64,000 nucleotides of DNA from Proteiniphilum propionicum (lineage in GTDB: Bacteria > Bacteroidota > Bacteroidia > Bacteroidales > Dysgonomonadaceae): NCBI RefSeq assembly GCF_022267555.1, contig NZ_CP073586.1, positions 3,204,501 through 3,268,500 of the forward strand, in the 5' to 3' direction. Position numbers and translations under genes: made by a program. Shown in pieces: positions 8,965-18,300 of this stretch; within the stretch, counting starts at the first letter, position 1, and every line of letters starts with the position of its first letter. Below the pieces are notes generated by a model. The model did no database searches. It saw only the letters and a list, made by a program, of their open reading frames with translations, and was not told the origin of the DNA.

Positions 8965-10350
8965 TTAATTCTGGATATTAGGTAATTCCAGTCCGTATCC
9001 TTTCTTTTTATCCTCTGCTTTCAGCAGGAAAGCAAAAAGAAGTGCCAGAACACCAAAGGATGTAAAAATCATCATTGGAATTGTGTAGTCGTATGTGTTA
9101 ACGCTCAGTCCGTCGCGAACTGTCTGCCCCGTCACGCAGAACTTCTCGAGCACCCATCCTATCAGAAGAGGGACCCCCATCAATCCCCAGTTTTGTACCC
9201 AGAAGATAAGTGAATAAGCTGTACCAAGGCGCTTTTCGGGAACAATCTTGGGTACAGATGGCCACATTGCCGAAGGAACAAGTGAGAAGCCAATACCCAG
9301 AATTACGACCAGCACCATCGCAAAAATCCAGTTGTTGAATAGTGGAACGGAGAACAGTGCATGAACCAGAATCAGCAGCAGCGAGCCAATAATCATAATT
9401 GTTGCACCTTTCCCTTTCTTGTCATATATACCGCCAAACAGAGGTGTAAGGAGAATATTTCCGAAAGGCAGCAACATAGGTATCATTCCCGCAAGGTCTT
9501 CTTTCACTCCGAACTTATTTACCATCAGGTCGGTGGCATATTTAAGAAATGGGAAAACAGCAGAATAGAACAAAACGCACAAGATAGCAATATACCACCA
9601 TCCTTTATTACCCAGAATCTTTCCTATATCAGATAGTTTAAACTCATCTTCAGAACTACTTTGTTCCATAGAATCCGTTGCCTCCGAAGCATCCAGCTTT
9701 TTATCCATCACCACATAAACCAAGAACGAAATAAATCCGATACATAGTCCTATCAGGGCCACCAGCACGGGGCGCGAAACATCAATAATACCTGTAGCTT
9801 TTGCGATAGGGATAGAGAAACCCAACGCCATAGCGGTACCTATTCTTGCCATCGCCATCTCCATACCCATAGCCGTGGCCATCTCTTTACCCTTGAACCA
9901 CTTAACAATAATCTTTGAAACGGTAATTCCGGTCACCTCTACACCCACGGCAAAAACTGCAAAACCGATACTTGCCCATAAGACCTGGGCATCCAGTCCC
10001 AAAATGACCTTTCCTGCAAGTGTGTCAGTAGAAATAGCCCAGTATTTTATAGCCGTACCTATCACCATTACAGCTGTGGCACCAATACCTGTCATACGTA
10101 CTCCCAGTTTGTCGAGAATTATTCCTCCAAATATTAGCATCAGCAGAAAGACGTTAAACCAGCCATATGAGCTTGTGAATGTGCCATAATCAGCACGTGA
10201 CCATCCGAGTTGTCCCTCAAGCAGTCCGGCCAGGGGGGCCATGATATCCGTTAAAAAATACCCGCACATCATTGTAAAAGCGACGAAGAACAGTGCGGAC
10301 CACCGTGCCGCTGCAGAATCTCTGAGCGATTTCCTGATTTTTTCTACCAT
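8965..10350 (-). CDS. Major facilitator superfamily transporter
   Basis: 461-residue inner-membrane transporter with about twelve hydrophobic segments in two bundles separated by a charged cytoplasmic loop (about 218-236, rich in Asp/Glu/Ser). The GGIILDKLGVRMTG segment after helix 2 matches the MFS loop 2-3 signature, and GGIYDKKGKG is its counterpart in the second half. It resembles uncharacterised Bacteroidetes MFS proteins, some related to the MFSD1 group. It is last in the minus-strand run of histidine-degradation genes, 198 bp after hutH, with its own candidate promoter, so it may import histidine, histidine peptides or another related compound; that is inference from position. Confidence 0.85.
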   Translation of the reverse strand: MVEKIRKSLRDSAAARWSALFFVAFTMMCGYFLTDIMAPLAGLLEGQLGWSRADYGTFTSSYGWFNVFLLMLIFGGIILDKLGVRMTGIGATAVMVIGTAIKYWAISTDTLAGKVILGLDAQVLWASIGFAVFAVGVEVTGITVSKIIVKWFKGKEMATAMGMEMAMARIGTAMALGFSIPIAKATGIIDVSRPVLVALIGLCIGFISFLVYVVMDKKLDASEATDSMEQSSSEDEFKLSDIGKILGNKGWWYIAILCVLFYSAVFPFLKYATDLMVNKFGVKEDLAGMIPMLLPFGNILLTPLFGGIYDKKGKGATIMIIGSLLLILVHALFSVPLFNNWIFAMVLVVILGIGFSLVPSAMWPSVPKIVPEKRLGTAYSLIFWVQNWGLMGVPLLIGWVLEKFCVTGQTVRDGLSVNTYDYTIPMMIFTSFGVLALLFAFLLKAEDKKKGYGLELPNIQN

Positions 10351-10492
10351 TTCAAATTATTTTAAATTTTAATTGAGTTAAGTTTCGCATATATAAATTA
10401 CTGGCATATACACCTAAATATAAGACTTTTGTGATTTTATATAGCTCTTATCGTAACACATGTGAAAGTTAATTAATTTATTTTCGAATCTG

Positions 10493-10500
10493 CAAAGATA
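10493..10500 (-). promoter_or_regulatory. Candidate promoter of the MFS gene (-7 box TATCTTTG)
   Basis: On the minus strand TATCTTTG matches the TAnnTTTG consensus exactly, with a weak TCTG about 20 bp upstream in the -33 position. It would give an untranslated leader of roughly 135 nt before the MFS start at 10350, and suggests the transporter is not only read from the hut genes. Confidence 0.5.
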
Positions 10501-10548
10501 ATCAATCCGAACAACTTATTCAGAAAATAACCGTATATAATCACATAA

Positions 10549-12048
10549 TCAGAGTTCATCAACCTGAAGTCTGTTAAGGAATGCCACTGTCTTACGAATC
10601 TCTTTATACATCACAATATCCTCTTTAATGAATGGCACCTCTTTCCTATACTCCTTTACCACTTTTTCAATCATTTGCGACGATTTTAGTGGGCGTCGGA
10701 ATTCGAGCGCCTGTGCTGCATTCATCAGTTCAATAGAGAAAATGATATCGAGATTGTCCAGAATCCTTAGAAGCTTAATTGCCGAAGTGGCACCCATGCT
10801 CACATGATCTTCCTGGCCATTTGAAGAGACAATTGAGTCAGTACTTGAAGGAGCGCAGTACATCTTGTTCTGGCTAACTACCGATGCCGCCACATATTGT
10901 GGAATCATAAAGCCCGAATTAAGACCGGGACTTGCAACCAGGAACTCCGGCAGCTCACGCCTTCCCAATATCAACTGAGCCGTTCGTCGTTCGGAGATAT
11001 TACCCAGTTCTGCAAGCGCTATAGCCAGAAAATCGTAAGCTATTGCCAGCGGTTGTCCGTGAAAATTTCCTCCAGATATTATCTTATCATCATCAGGGAA
11101 GATTGTTGGATTATCGGTCACCGAGTTGATCTCGGTAAGCACCACCGATTTTACGTAAGCGAGGGCATCCTTGGTAGCTCCGTGCACCTGCGGTACACAG
11201 CGGAATGAGTACGGATCCTGCAAATGCTTCTTTGCTCTTGAAATGATCAGGCTTCCCTCAAGGAAACTACGTATATTACGTGCAGTCTCCAGCTGTCCAC
11301 TGTGCGGTCGGATCATATGCAACCTTTCATCGAAAGGCTCCAGGTGTCCATCATATGCATCGAGCGACAATGCAGCTATAAGGTCGGCCCTCTTCGAAAG
11401 CCTTTGCGCTTTCATAATGGCATATACACCATGTGCCGACATAAACTGGGTACCGTTCAGCAATGCCAGTCCCTCTTTGCTCTTCAGTCTTATCGGCTGC
11501 CAGCCGAACTCATCGAGTACACTCCCTATATCACGTTTGCTTCCCTTATAAAAAACATCACCCACACCTATAAGCGGCAAAAATAGATTTGCCAATGGAG
11601 CCAGGTCCCCTGAAGCACCAAGTGATCCCTTATCATACACAACAGGCAGTATATCGTTATTGAACAGATCAAGCATCCTTTGCACTGTAGCCTCCTGCAC
11701 GCCACTAAAACCTAATGAAAGAGCATGTGCCTTCAGCAAAAACATAAGCTTCACTATAAGCGGTGTAACCTCTTCTCCAACACTACAGGCATGCGATTTT
11801 ACAAGATTCTCCTGTAATGTGTTCAGGTCATCACCTGAAACAGAATGATTACATAATGAACCGAAACCGGTAGTTATACCGTAAACAGGTTCAGTCTGGT
11901 TTTCCATTTTTCTGTCGAGGTAATCGCGGCACTTCCTTATACGTTCCCTAGCCTCGGGAGCCAGCTCCACCTTTATGTTACCAGTAATAATCCTCTCCAG
12001 GTCTTCAATGGTGAGATCTTTTTTTCCTATGTAGTAAATATTTTTCAT
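10549..12048 (-). CDS. hutH: Histidine ammonia-lyase
   Basis: Deaminates L-histidine to trans-urocanate in the cytoplasm, the first step of histidine use. The internal triad Ala-Ser-Gly at 145-147 (GSLGASGDLAPLANL) forms the MIO cofactor; the catalytic Tyr is in EPVYGITTGFG near residue 56. I place the start at MKNIYYIGKK (12048), giving 499 residues, the usual family length; the open frame extends 21 codons upstream into the preceding gene. With this start the ATG follows the fchA stop codon by one base, so translation is likely coupled. Confidence 0.95.
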   Translation of the reverse strand: MKNIYYIGKKDLTIEDLERIITGNIKVELAPEARERIRKCRDYLDRKMENQTEPVYGITTGFGSLCNHSVSGDDLNTLQENLVKSHACSVGEEVTPLIVKLMFLLKAHALSLGFSGVQEATVQRMLDLFNNDILPVVYDKGSLGASGDLAPLANLFLPLIGVGDVFYKGSKRDIGSVLDEFGWQPIRLKSKEGLALLNGTQFMSAHGVYAIMKAQRLSKRADLIAALSLDAYDGHLEPFDERLHMIRPHSGQLETARNIRSFLEGSLIISRAKKHLQDPYSFRCVPQVHGATKDALAYVKSVVLTEINSVTDNPTIFPDDDKIISGGNFHGQPLAIAYDFLAIALAELGNISERRTAQLILGRRELPEFLVASPGLNSGFMIPQYVAASVVSQNKMYCAPSSTDSIVSSNGQEDHVSMGATSAIKLLRILDNLDIIFSIELMNAAQALEFRRPLKSSQMIEKVVKEYRKEVPFIKEDIVMYKEIRKTVAFLNRLQVDEL

Positions 12049-12049
12049 A

Positions 12050-12676
12050 TTAAATCTCATTTTTTGCCCATTCAAATAACTCCCGTTCACTATTGATAGC
12101 CTCTTTTTCAAGCAGATCGCATTTTAATGAAAGCTCACTGACAAACTTATCATCCCTAATCCCCCTCAGGTTAATGCGTACGTTAAGCAGTGCGCCCAGA
12201 ATAGCGGTGCGACATGCCAGCATAGCCACACAACCATCGGTAACTGCATTTTTATTACCACTCTTCACTGTTTCGGCGATAATACCGAGCATACCTGAAG
12301 CTCGTTCGGCCACCTCCATCGGCACCAGCGACGCAATTTTAGTAGCTTCCTGAATTTTTCCGGTACGATATTCTTTCTCCTCTTCTGTCTCTTTCGGAAG
12401 TTTGTAGGCACTGATAACAAGGTTATATGCATCGCTGTCCCTATCGATATCTTCTATAAAGCGCATCCGCAAATCAGATGCCTTATGTAGGTTCTGCTTC
12501 ATCATCGCCTCAGCATCAGCATAGTTCTTTTTGCCGATGGTCAAATTAGCCATCATTTCAGTCAATGCCGCAGCAATGGCTCCATTCAGTGCCGATGAAC
12601 TGCCCCCTCCGGGCAAAGGTTCTTTTCCCGCGGTTTTTTCGAGAAATTGCTTTAAAGTTAAATCTTGTAGCCTCAT
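12050..12676 (-). CDS. fchA: Formiminotetrahydrofolate cyclodeaminase
   Basis: 208-residue protein of the cyclodeaminase/cyclohydrolase family (FTCD_C fold), converting 5-formimino-THF to 5,10-methenyl-THF and ammonia. The glycine-rich EPLPGGGSSSALNGAIAAAL segment near the N-terminus is the family signature. In animals this activity is fused to the formiminotransferase; here the two are separate genes (with ftcD at 14149). Its stop codon is adjacent to the hutH start. The pair tells that histidine-derived formimino groups enter the one-carbon pool rather than being released as formamide. Confidence 0.9.
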   Translation of the reverse strand: MRLQDLTLKQFLEKTAGKEPLPGGGSSSALNGAIAAALTEMMANLTIGKKNYADAEAMMKQNLHKASDLRMRFIEDIDRDSDAYNLVISAYKLPKETEEEKEYRTGKIQEATKIASLVPMEVAERASGMLGIIAETVKSGNKNAVTDGCVAMLACRTAILGALLNVRINLRGIRDDKFVSELSLKCDLLEKEAINSERELFEWAKNEI

Positions 12677-12827
12677 ATTTGTTAAACTATAAATAAAATA
12701 ATACGGAAATTACTGTATATGATTTTTTGATTTCTTAGCGACAAATACCACAATACAAAGCAGCAGCTCTACTCATTTTCAACTGTTTAAATAAGATTGT
12801 GCCAGCTGTTTTCAGAATAAACTAATT

Positions 12828-14075
12828 TTAATGCAAACTACATACAATTTTCCCCCGTTTCACCACCTTATCCACTATATTCATTCCCACGTGGTAAGGC
12901 AGAAACTTGTACGACGGAAACTGCAACAGCACCAGATCCCCCTGTTTACCCACATCTATGCTGCCTGTTATCCCCTCCCTGCCGAGTGCTGCAGCACTGT
13001 TGATGGTAAATGCGGTAACAGCCTCTTCAGGTGTAAGCTTCATGTATATACATGCCAATGCAAACAGTAACGGGACAGAAGCCGTGAACGAGCTCCCCGG
13101 GTTGAAATCGGTAGCAAGTGCCACTATGCATCCCGCGTCAATCATTTCGCGAGCACGAGCATATTTTTCCCGCAACGAAAAAGCAGTAAGAGGTAATAAT
13201 GTTGCCACTACACCTTTCTCAGCCATGGCACGTATTCCCTCATCGGAAGCTTGCAGCAGATGGTCAGCCGACAGGCAACGCAACTCCGCCGCCAGCTCTG
13301 CACCTCCGAGAGGAGTTATCTCATCGGCATGTATCTTTATCTTAAGCCCTTGCTCTCTGGCGGCTGTCAGATAGCGGCGCGATTGGGCGATAGCGAAAAC
13401 CCCCTTTTCGCAGAAAATATCCACCGCTTCGGCCAGTTCCCCCTTCACCACAAGTGGGAACATTTCGTTAATATTAAAATCTATATAATCTTCCTCCCTC
13501 CCCTGCCATTCGGCGGGGATAGCATGTGCACCCATAAAGGTTGAAACAATATCCACCGGATGGGTTTCGTTGAGACGATGCATCACGCGGAGTTGCTTAA
13601 GTTCGGTATCTTTGTCCAGCCCATAGCCGCTCTTTCCCTCTACGGTGGTGATTCCAAGCCGCATCATTGCATCAAGCCTCTGCCTGCCCGTCTCCATCAG
13701 CTCCTCTTCCGTCGCTTCACGGGTGGCATTTGTAGTCTTTACAATGCCACCTCCCCGTTCCATTATCTCCATGTAGCTATCGCCCCTCATCCGCCATGAG
13801 AACTCTTCCTCCCGGTATCCTCCAAAGATAAAATGTGTATGAGGATCGATAAACCCCGGCAACAGCGCTTTGCCTGTTGCGTCAATAACCCTGTAATCCT
13901 GTTCATTTACCGGAAGAGTCTCTCCTGCTTTCAGGATATGAGAGATCAGGCCATCTGTCACTATCACCGTACCGTTTTCAATAACATGTAAATCGGACAT
14001 TTCCCTTCCTTGCTTCCCCGCGAAACCGCTGCAAGTAACCACCTGCTCTGCATTTTTTATAATCAGGTTATTCAT
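12828..14075 (-). CDS. hutI: Imidazolonepropionase
   Basis: Hydrolyses 4-imidazolone-5-propionate to N-formimino-L-glutamate, the third step of histidine degradation. 415 residues, typical length for this amidohydrolase-superfamily metalloenzyme. Metal-binding signatures are visible: GFIDPHTHFIFGG (about residue 75-87), HADEITPLGG in the middle, and ALATDFNPGS near residue 310. A 151-bp gap separates it from fchA and 73 bp from ftcD. Confidence 0.95.
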   Translation of the reverse strand: MNNLIIKNAEQVVTCSGFAGKQGREMSDLHVIENGTVIVTDGLISHILKAGETLPVNEQDYRVIDATGKALLPGFIDPHTHFIFGGYREEEFSWRMRGDSYMEIMERGGGIVKTTNATREATEEELMETGRQRLDAMMRLGITTVEGKSGYGLDKDTELKQLRVMHRLNETHPVDIVSTFMGAHAIPAEWQGREEDYIDFNINEMFPLVVKGELAEAVDIFCEKGVFAIAQSRRYLTAAREQGLKIKIHADEITPLGGAELAAELRCLSADHLLQASDEGIRAMAEKGVVATLLPLTAFSLREKYARAREMIDAGCIVALATDFNPGSSFTASVPLLFALACIYMKLTPEEAVTAFTINSAAALGREGITGSIDVGKQGDLVLLQFPSYKFLPYHVGMNIVDKVVKRGKIVCSLH

Positions 14076-14148
14076 CAGTTATAACTTTTCGTGATACCCC
14101 TGGTTTATGCCTTTATTCAAAAGCCAATTCAAATTGCAAAAATTTCAA

Positions 14149-15045
14149 CTATTCCATCAGCTTTGTTTCCAACACCTGGTTGACGGAGAAATTCTCAAGG
14201 CCAAGGTAATAAGCTGCCGAATCAATCAGAGCCTCCATAGGCACCAGTCCTATTACCTCTCCGCCCACCACCGGAACACCATACCGTTTAGCTTCCATGC
14301 GCACCATCTCATGGGCGCGGTAAATAGCCGTTTTGGTGTAGTCGGTCAGGTTCATCGATACCTGTGTGATACCCCGATCGTGCAGTGCAACACCCATCGC
14401 CTTGCAGAAACGCAGTCCGCCTCCAATATGGCGCACCTTCCTGCTGATAGCCTCAGCAATCTCCAGGTTATTGGTCCCCAGGTTAACGTTGTAAGCCACC
14501 AGCGGCATGCGGGCACCGATAGCAACTGCTCCTGCTGTAGGGTGAGGTTCTGTAGGACCAAAGTCGGGCTTCCATTCCTGTTTTTTCATTTTCTCTACCA
14601 GTCCTTCAAACTCGCCCCTGCGAACATTCGCCAAATTTTCACGATGAGATGCCGAAGCCGATTTCTCATATAGATATACCGGAAGGTTGTAACGTTCTGC
14701 CACTGCCTCCGCTACCTCCTTAGACAGAGCCACCGCCTCATTCATAGTTACGTTTTTAATAGGGATAAACGGCACCACATCAGCGGCTCCCATACGAGGG
14801 TGCTGCCCCTGATGCCTTTGAAGATCAATCAGCTCCACTGCTTTCCCTATTGCTTCAATAACTGCAGTTTTCAATGCCTCCGGCTCCCCAACAACAGTTA
14901 CTACCGATCGGTTATGGTCGGCATCACTGCTATAATCCAGCAGTTTCACTTTCTCTCTTCCCCGGAAGAGGTCCGCTATTTTTTCCACTTTCTGTCTGTC
15001 GCGTCCCTCACTAAAGTTGGGAACACATTCCACGATTTTATTCAT
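14149..15045 (-). CDS. ftcD: Glutamate formimidoyltransferase
   Basis: Transfers the formimino group of N-formiminoglutamate to tetrahydrofolate, yielding glutamate and 5-formimino-THF. 298 residues cover the two formiminotransferase subdomains only (starts MNKIVECVPNFSEGRD; VVTVVGEPEAL; GQHPRMGAADVVPFIPI), without the cyclodeaminase domain fused in animals. Expected to work with the separately encoded cyclodeaminase at 12050. Confidence 0.95.
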   Translation of the reverse strand: MNKIVECVPNFSEGRDRQKVEKIADLFRGREKVKLLDYSSDADHNRSVVTVVGEPEALKTAVIEAIGKAVELIDLQRHQGQHPRMGAADVVPFIPIKNVTMNEAVALSKEVAEAVAERYNLPVYLYEKSASASHRENLANVRRGEFEGLVEKMKKQEWKPDFGPTEPHPTAGAVAIGARMPLVAYNVNLGTNNLEIAEAISRKVRHIGGGLRFCKAMGVALHDRGITQVSMNLTDYTKTAIYRAHEMVRMEAKRYGVPVVGGEVIGLVPMEALIDSAAYYLGLENFSVNQVLETKLME

Positions 15046-15144
15046 AATTGTTATTCCTATAAAACAAAGTTAACTAAAATGATATTGCTTATTTTTTTGT
15101 TATCCGCCTTTTCCGATTTAAAAATATGAAAGATAAGCCGTTCA

Positions 15145-17133
15145 TTACTTATGAGAAACATACTTCCTGATTATATCTTCATCAACTAAAAAGGGTTCTG
15201 TTATATGATAGTTCTCCGGATAAATCCTATTAAACTCACGAGCAGTGGTAATTGCATGCTCGTTGCGTGCCCAGGCACGGCGAGCCACGCCACCCATCAC
15301 ATCCCAAATCATTGCGGAACGGAGGATCTCGTCAACCCGCGTGCTACCATCGCACACCATGCCGAAGCCGCCGTTGATAGCTTTACCGATGCCCACTCCG
15401 CCGCCGTTATGTAGAGCCACCAAGCTCATGCCGCGCGCCGCATTACCTGCGAAGCACTGCACCGCCATGTCGGCCATCACGTTGCTGCCATCCTTTATGT
15501 TGGCTGTCTCACGGAAAGGCGAGTCTGTACCGCTCACGTCATGGTGATCGCGACCCAGCATCACAGGTCCTATTTCGCCGTTACGTACCATTTCATTGAA
15601 TCTCAGTGCTATCTTCTGCCGTCCCTCGGCATCCTGATAAAGTATGCGAGCCTGGGTACCAACCACCAGCTTATGTTTCTCTGCATCGCGTATCCATAAC
15701 CAGTTGTCACGATCCTGTCCACGCCGGCCGGGGTCGATGCACTCCATTGCTACCATGTCGGTTTTAACCAGATCCTCGTGCTTCCCGCTAAGGCATACCC
15801 ATCGGAATGGGCCATAGCCATAATCGAACAGCTCTGGTCCCATTATATCCTCCACATATGATGGCCAGATAAAGCCATCTTTCTCATCAACCCCGTTTCT
15901 TGATATCTCCTTAACGCCTGCATCGTAGATCGCCTTCATAAAAGAGTTACCATAATCAAAAAAGTATGTTCCACGGGCAACTAACTTACTTATAACATTA
16001 AAGTGGCGGCGAAGCGAATCATCAACCAGTTTTCTGAATTTGTCTCTATCCTCGTGCAGCAGGCTGGTACGCTCTTCAAAGGTTATGCCGGCAGGACAGT
16101 AACCTCCTGTGTATGGTTCATGGCAAGAAGTCTGATCGCTAAGCAACTCTATATCGATTATCTCTCTCTCCGCATATTCCAGCAGATCAACAATATTTCC
16201 ATAGTAAGCAATCGACAGTGGTTCCTTCCGTCTTATTGCTCCATTCGCCCAGTCAAATGCCTGTTGTTTCTCAGCTGTTACTCGCTGCACCCACCCCTGT
16301 TGCCGTCGTGTTTCTATACGCGACCCATCCACCTCGGCAATAATGGAAACGGCTCCGGCTATATCGGCCGCTTTGGGTTGTGCTCCGCTCATACCTCCCA
16401 AACCAGACGATACGAACAGATGCCCTCTGAGATCACTATCCGGAGTTATTCCCAGTTTCAACCTCCCCGCGTTAAGCAATGTGTTGAACGTACCATGTAC
16501 AATGCCCTGGGGACCAATATACATCCATCCGCCGGCAGTCATCTGTCCGTAGTTTGCCACCCCCATCTGAGCAGCGATATCCCAGTCGGCCTGGTTATCA
16601 AACAGCCCTATCATCAACGAGTTGGTAATTATTACCCTCGGCGCATCGGGTCTCGATTTAAATAATCCCAGCGGATGGCCGCTCTCCACCACCAGAGTCT
16701 GCTCCTGTGTCATCACCTCCAGATATTTTTTTATCAGCCTATACTGCATCCAGTTCTGGCATACTTGGCCTGTTTCGCCGTAGGTGACCAGTTCATAGGG
16801 ATATAGCGCGATATCGAAAGAGAGGTTATTGTCAATCATTACCTGAAACGCTTTTCCTTCCAGGCATCTACCTTCATACTCATCAACAGGTTTTGCTTTC
16901 AGGTCACCTTCGGGACGATAGCGGTATCCATAAATCCTGCCACGTGTTTTCAGTTCATCAAGAAACTCAGGAGCCATCTGTTCATGCAGTCCAGAGGGAA
17001 TATAACGCAAGGCGTTTCTCAATGAAATTTCCGTTTGCGATGGCGAGAGTGAAAAACCACGGTCGGGTGCACGACGAATCCCCTCCCTGAACTCAGGATA
17101 ATTCGGTAATTTACTATCTAAGGCAATTCTCAT
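15145..17133 (-). CDS. hutU: Urocanate hydratase, long form
   Basis: Converts trans-urocanate to 4-imidazolone-5-propionate using tightly bound NAD+. At 662 residues it belongs to the long type also seen in animals and other Bacteroidetes, about 100 residues longer than the roughly 555-residue proteobacterial HutU. Recognisable blocks include HLFVSSGLGGMSGAQ, DQTSCHEPYTGGYCPAG and MLGRDHHDVSGTDSPFRET. First gene of the hut run in transcription order, so the operon promoter should lie between 17134 and the intron remnant at 17290. Confidence 0.95.
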   Translation of the reverse strand: MRIALDSKLPNYPEFREGIRRAPDRGFSLSPSQTEISLRNALRYIPSGLHEQMAPEFLDELKTRGRIYGYRYRPEGDLKAKPVDEYEGRCLEGKAFQVMIDNNLSFDIALYPYELVTYGETGQVCQNWMQYRLIKKYLEVMTQEQTLVVESGHPLGLFKSRPDAPRVIITNSLMIGLFDNQADWDIAAQMGVANYGQMTAGGWMYIGPQGIVHGTFNTLLNAGRLKLGITPDSDLRGHLFVSSGLGGMSGAQPKAADIAGAVSIIAEVDGSRIETRRQQGWVQRVTAEKQQAFDWANGAIRRKEPLSIAYYGNIVDLLEYAEREIIDIELLSDQTSCHEPYTGGYCPAGITFEERTSLLHEDRDKFRKLVDDSLRRHFNVISKLVARGTYFFDYGNSFMKAIYDAGVKEISRNGVDEKDGFIWPSYVEDIMGPELFDYGYGPFRWVCLSGKHEDLVKTDMVAMECIDPGRRGQDRDNWLWIRDAEKHKLVVGTQARILYQDAEGRQKIALRFNEMVRNGEIGPVMLGRDHHDVSGTDSPFRETANIKDGSNVMADMAVQCFAGNAARGMSLVALHNGGGVGIGKAINGGFGMVCDGSTRVDEILRSAMIWDVMGGVARRAWARNEHAITTAREFNRIYPENYHITEPFLVDEDIIRKYVSHK

Positions 17134-17176
17134 AACTTTAATTTTTTCATGGCGATATTCACGTCACGATATCTAA

Positions 17177-17184
17177 CAAAAATA
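17177..17184 (-). promoter_or_regulatory. Candidate hut operon promoter (-7 box TATTTTTG)
   Basis: On the minus strand TATTTTTG fits TAnnTTTG exactly, 44 bp ahead of the hutU start. A near-palindrome (ATTTTTTGTAAAAAAAT) lies just upstream and may bind a regulator. A -33 TTTG at the normal distance is not evident. Confidence 0.4.
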
Positions 17185-17289
17185 GTGATTTTTTTACAAA
17201 AAATGTAATATGCAGGCCGTTTTTTATAAAACAAAATTTATCTGCATTTATATAACAATACTTCGGTAATTTTTTTAAAATAGCTCTCA

Positions 17290-17716
17290 TAATTTGCTGA
17301 ATATCAATCGAGAGTGCCTTGTGGCAACTTCGATGAGGACGGAAGCCAAAACTGTTGTCGCTAAACTGACCCTCATAGATAGGGCTCAGTATCTGGCTGA
17401 TGGCCTGTTGGATGACCCGGTCTACTACCGTTGGGATACCCAGTAGAAGTCTCTAGCCGTTATCCTTCGGTATCTCTACACGACGGACGGGATTCGGGCG
17501 GTATCTCCCCGACTTCAAGGATTCCACGAGTATTTCTTTGTGCCTTTTCAGATGGTCTCCCAACTGCTCGGTTGACAATCCATCTACTCAACCACTGCCA
17601 TTATTACGCTTGACTTGCTTGTAGGCTTTGTTAAGGTTATCGGGCGAGAGGATGAACTCCAATGGGTCTCCTTGTTCAAATTGCACTTCCTTGAGTTTGT
17701 TTTCTGTTATCTCCAT
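17290..17716 (-). pseudogene. Group II intron reverse transcriptase/maturase, N-terminal fragment with stops
   Basis: Translation from ATG at 17716 gives MEITENKLKEVQFEQ and later YRPNPVRRVEIPKDNG, LLGIPTVVDRVIQQA and SDNSFGFRPHRSCHKAL, all standard for the RT0-RT2 region of group II intron-encoded proteins. Two in-frame stops interrupt it: TGA at 17588-17590 where GGVDG is expected, and TAG at 17453-17455 just before RLLLGIP. Both fit single base changes (GGA to TGA, CAG to TAG). The homology ends near 17290. Dead fragment of roughly 140 codons out of more than 400. Confidence 0.85.
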
Positions 17717-18235
17717 AAAGGTCTGCCCCCCCTCATAGCCTTAGCATTCCGTGCTATTCTTTTGAAGCCGGCTATCGCTCGTTGTCGATATTTTCTGCAT
17801 TCGCTCCTTCATAAAGTAATATTCATTGACTACTCAATTGAATTTGGTTCAGTCCTTCCCTAAGTCGAATAAATTGGGTCTTAGATACTATGACCTCGGC
17901 TGACTTCTCATGGCAAGCTTTACTCCGTGTTTCTAAAAAGACTTATCAGCACGTCAATGAGACCTCCACAGTTAGGGACATCCTCTTTCCATCTTATGCC
18001 AGCTGGATTTACTTAGGGTGTTTCAGTATAGCTATTGGACTTTGATTTGTACTGTAATCTTATCCATATCCTTCAGTCTTATATCAAGTTCCTGTTCGTC
18101 AGACCAGATGTTTACCGCCGGCTTCCTTCAGATTCCGTCTCGCGGCAGACACCCTTTCCTTGGGCTATACACTTCCCGCTATCGGGCGTGTTACGGATTT
18201 ACACCGATTATAGAATGTTAGTGTTGGGCGAACAC
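17290..18235 (-). mobile_element. Group II intron, 5' fragment
   Basis: Read on the minus strand the fragment begins GTGTTCGCCC at 18235, matching the GUGYG-like start of bacterial group II introns. It then has about 520 nt of structured RNA-like sequence without a gene, followed by the start of an intron-encoded reverse transcriptase (17716 leftward). The RT is cut off inside its first RT blocks, so the 3' part of the ORF and ribozyme domains V/VI are missing; the left boundary near 17290 is approximate. The intron starts 5 nt after a 10-bp hairpin that lies downstream of the 18301 gene, an insertion preference known for group IIC introns. Confidence 0.8.
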
Positions 18236-18240
18236 GAAAG

Positions 18241-18273
18241 AATGTCGGACTGATTAATCATTGGTCCGACATT
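18241..18273. terminator. 10-bp perfect hairpin downstream of the DUF4153 gene
   Basis: AATGTCGGAC (18241-18250) and GTCCGACATT (18264-18273) form a perfect stem with a 13-nt loop, 28 bp past the stop codon at 18301. The likely U-tract has been replaced by the intron sequence that begins at 18235. Probable intrinsic terminator and intron target. Confidence 0.65.
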
Positions 18274-18300
18274 GCTCTATGAAGACAATTTCACGCCGGT

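Noticed and set aside
17431-17863. Plus-strand ORFs of 60-82 codons in the intron region
   Set aside because: Antisense to the group II intron reverse transcriptase, which is read on the minus strand.
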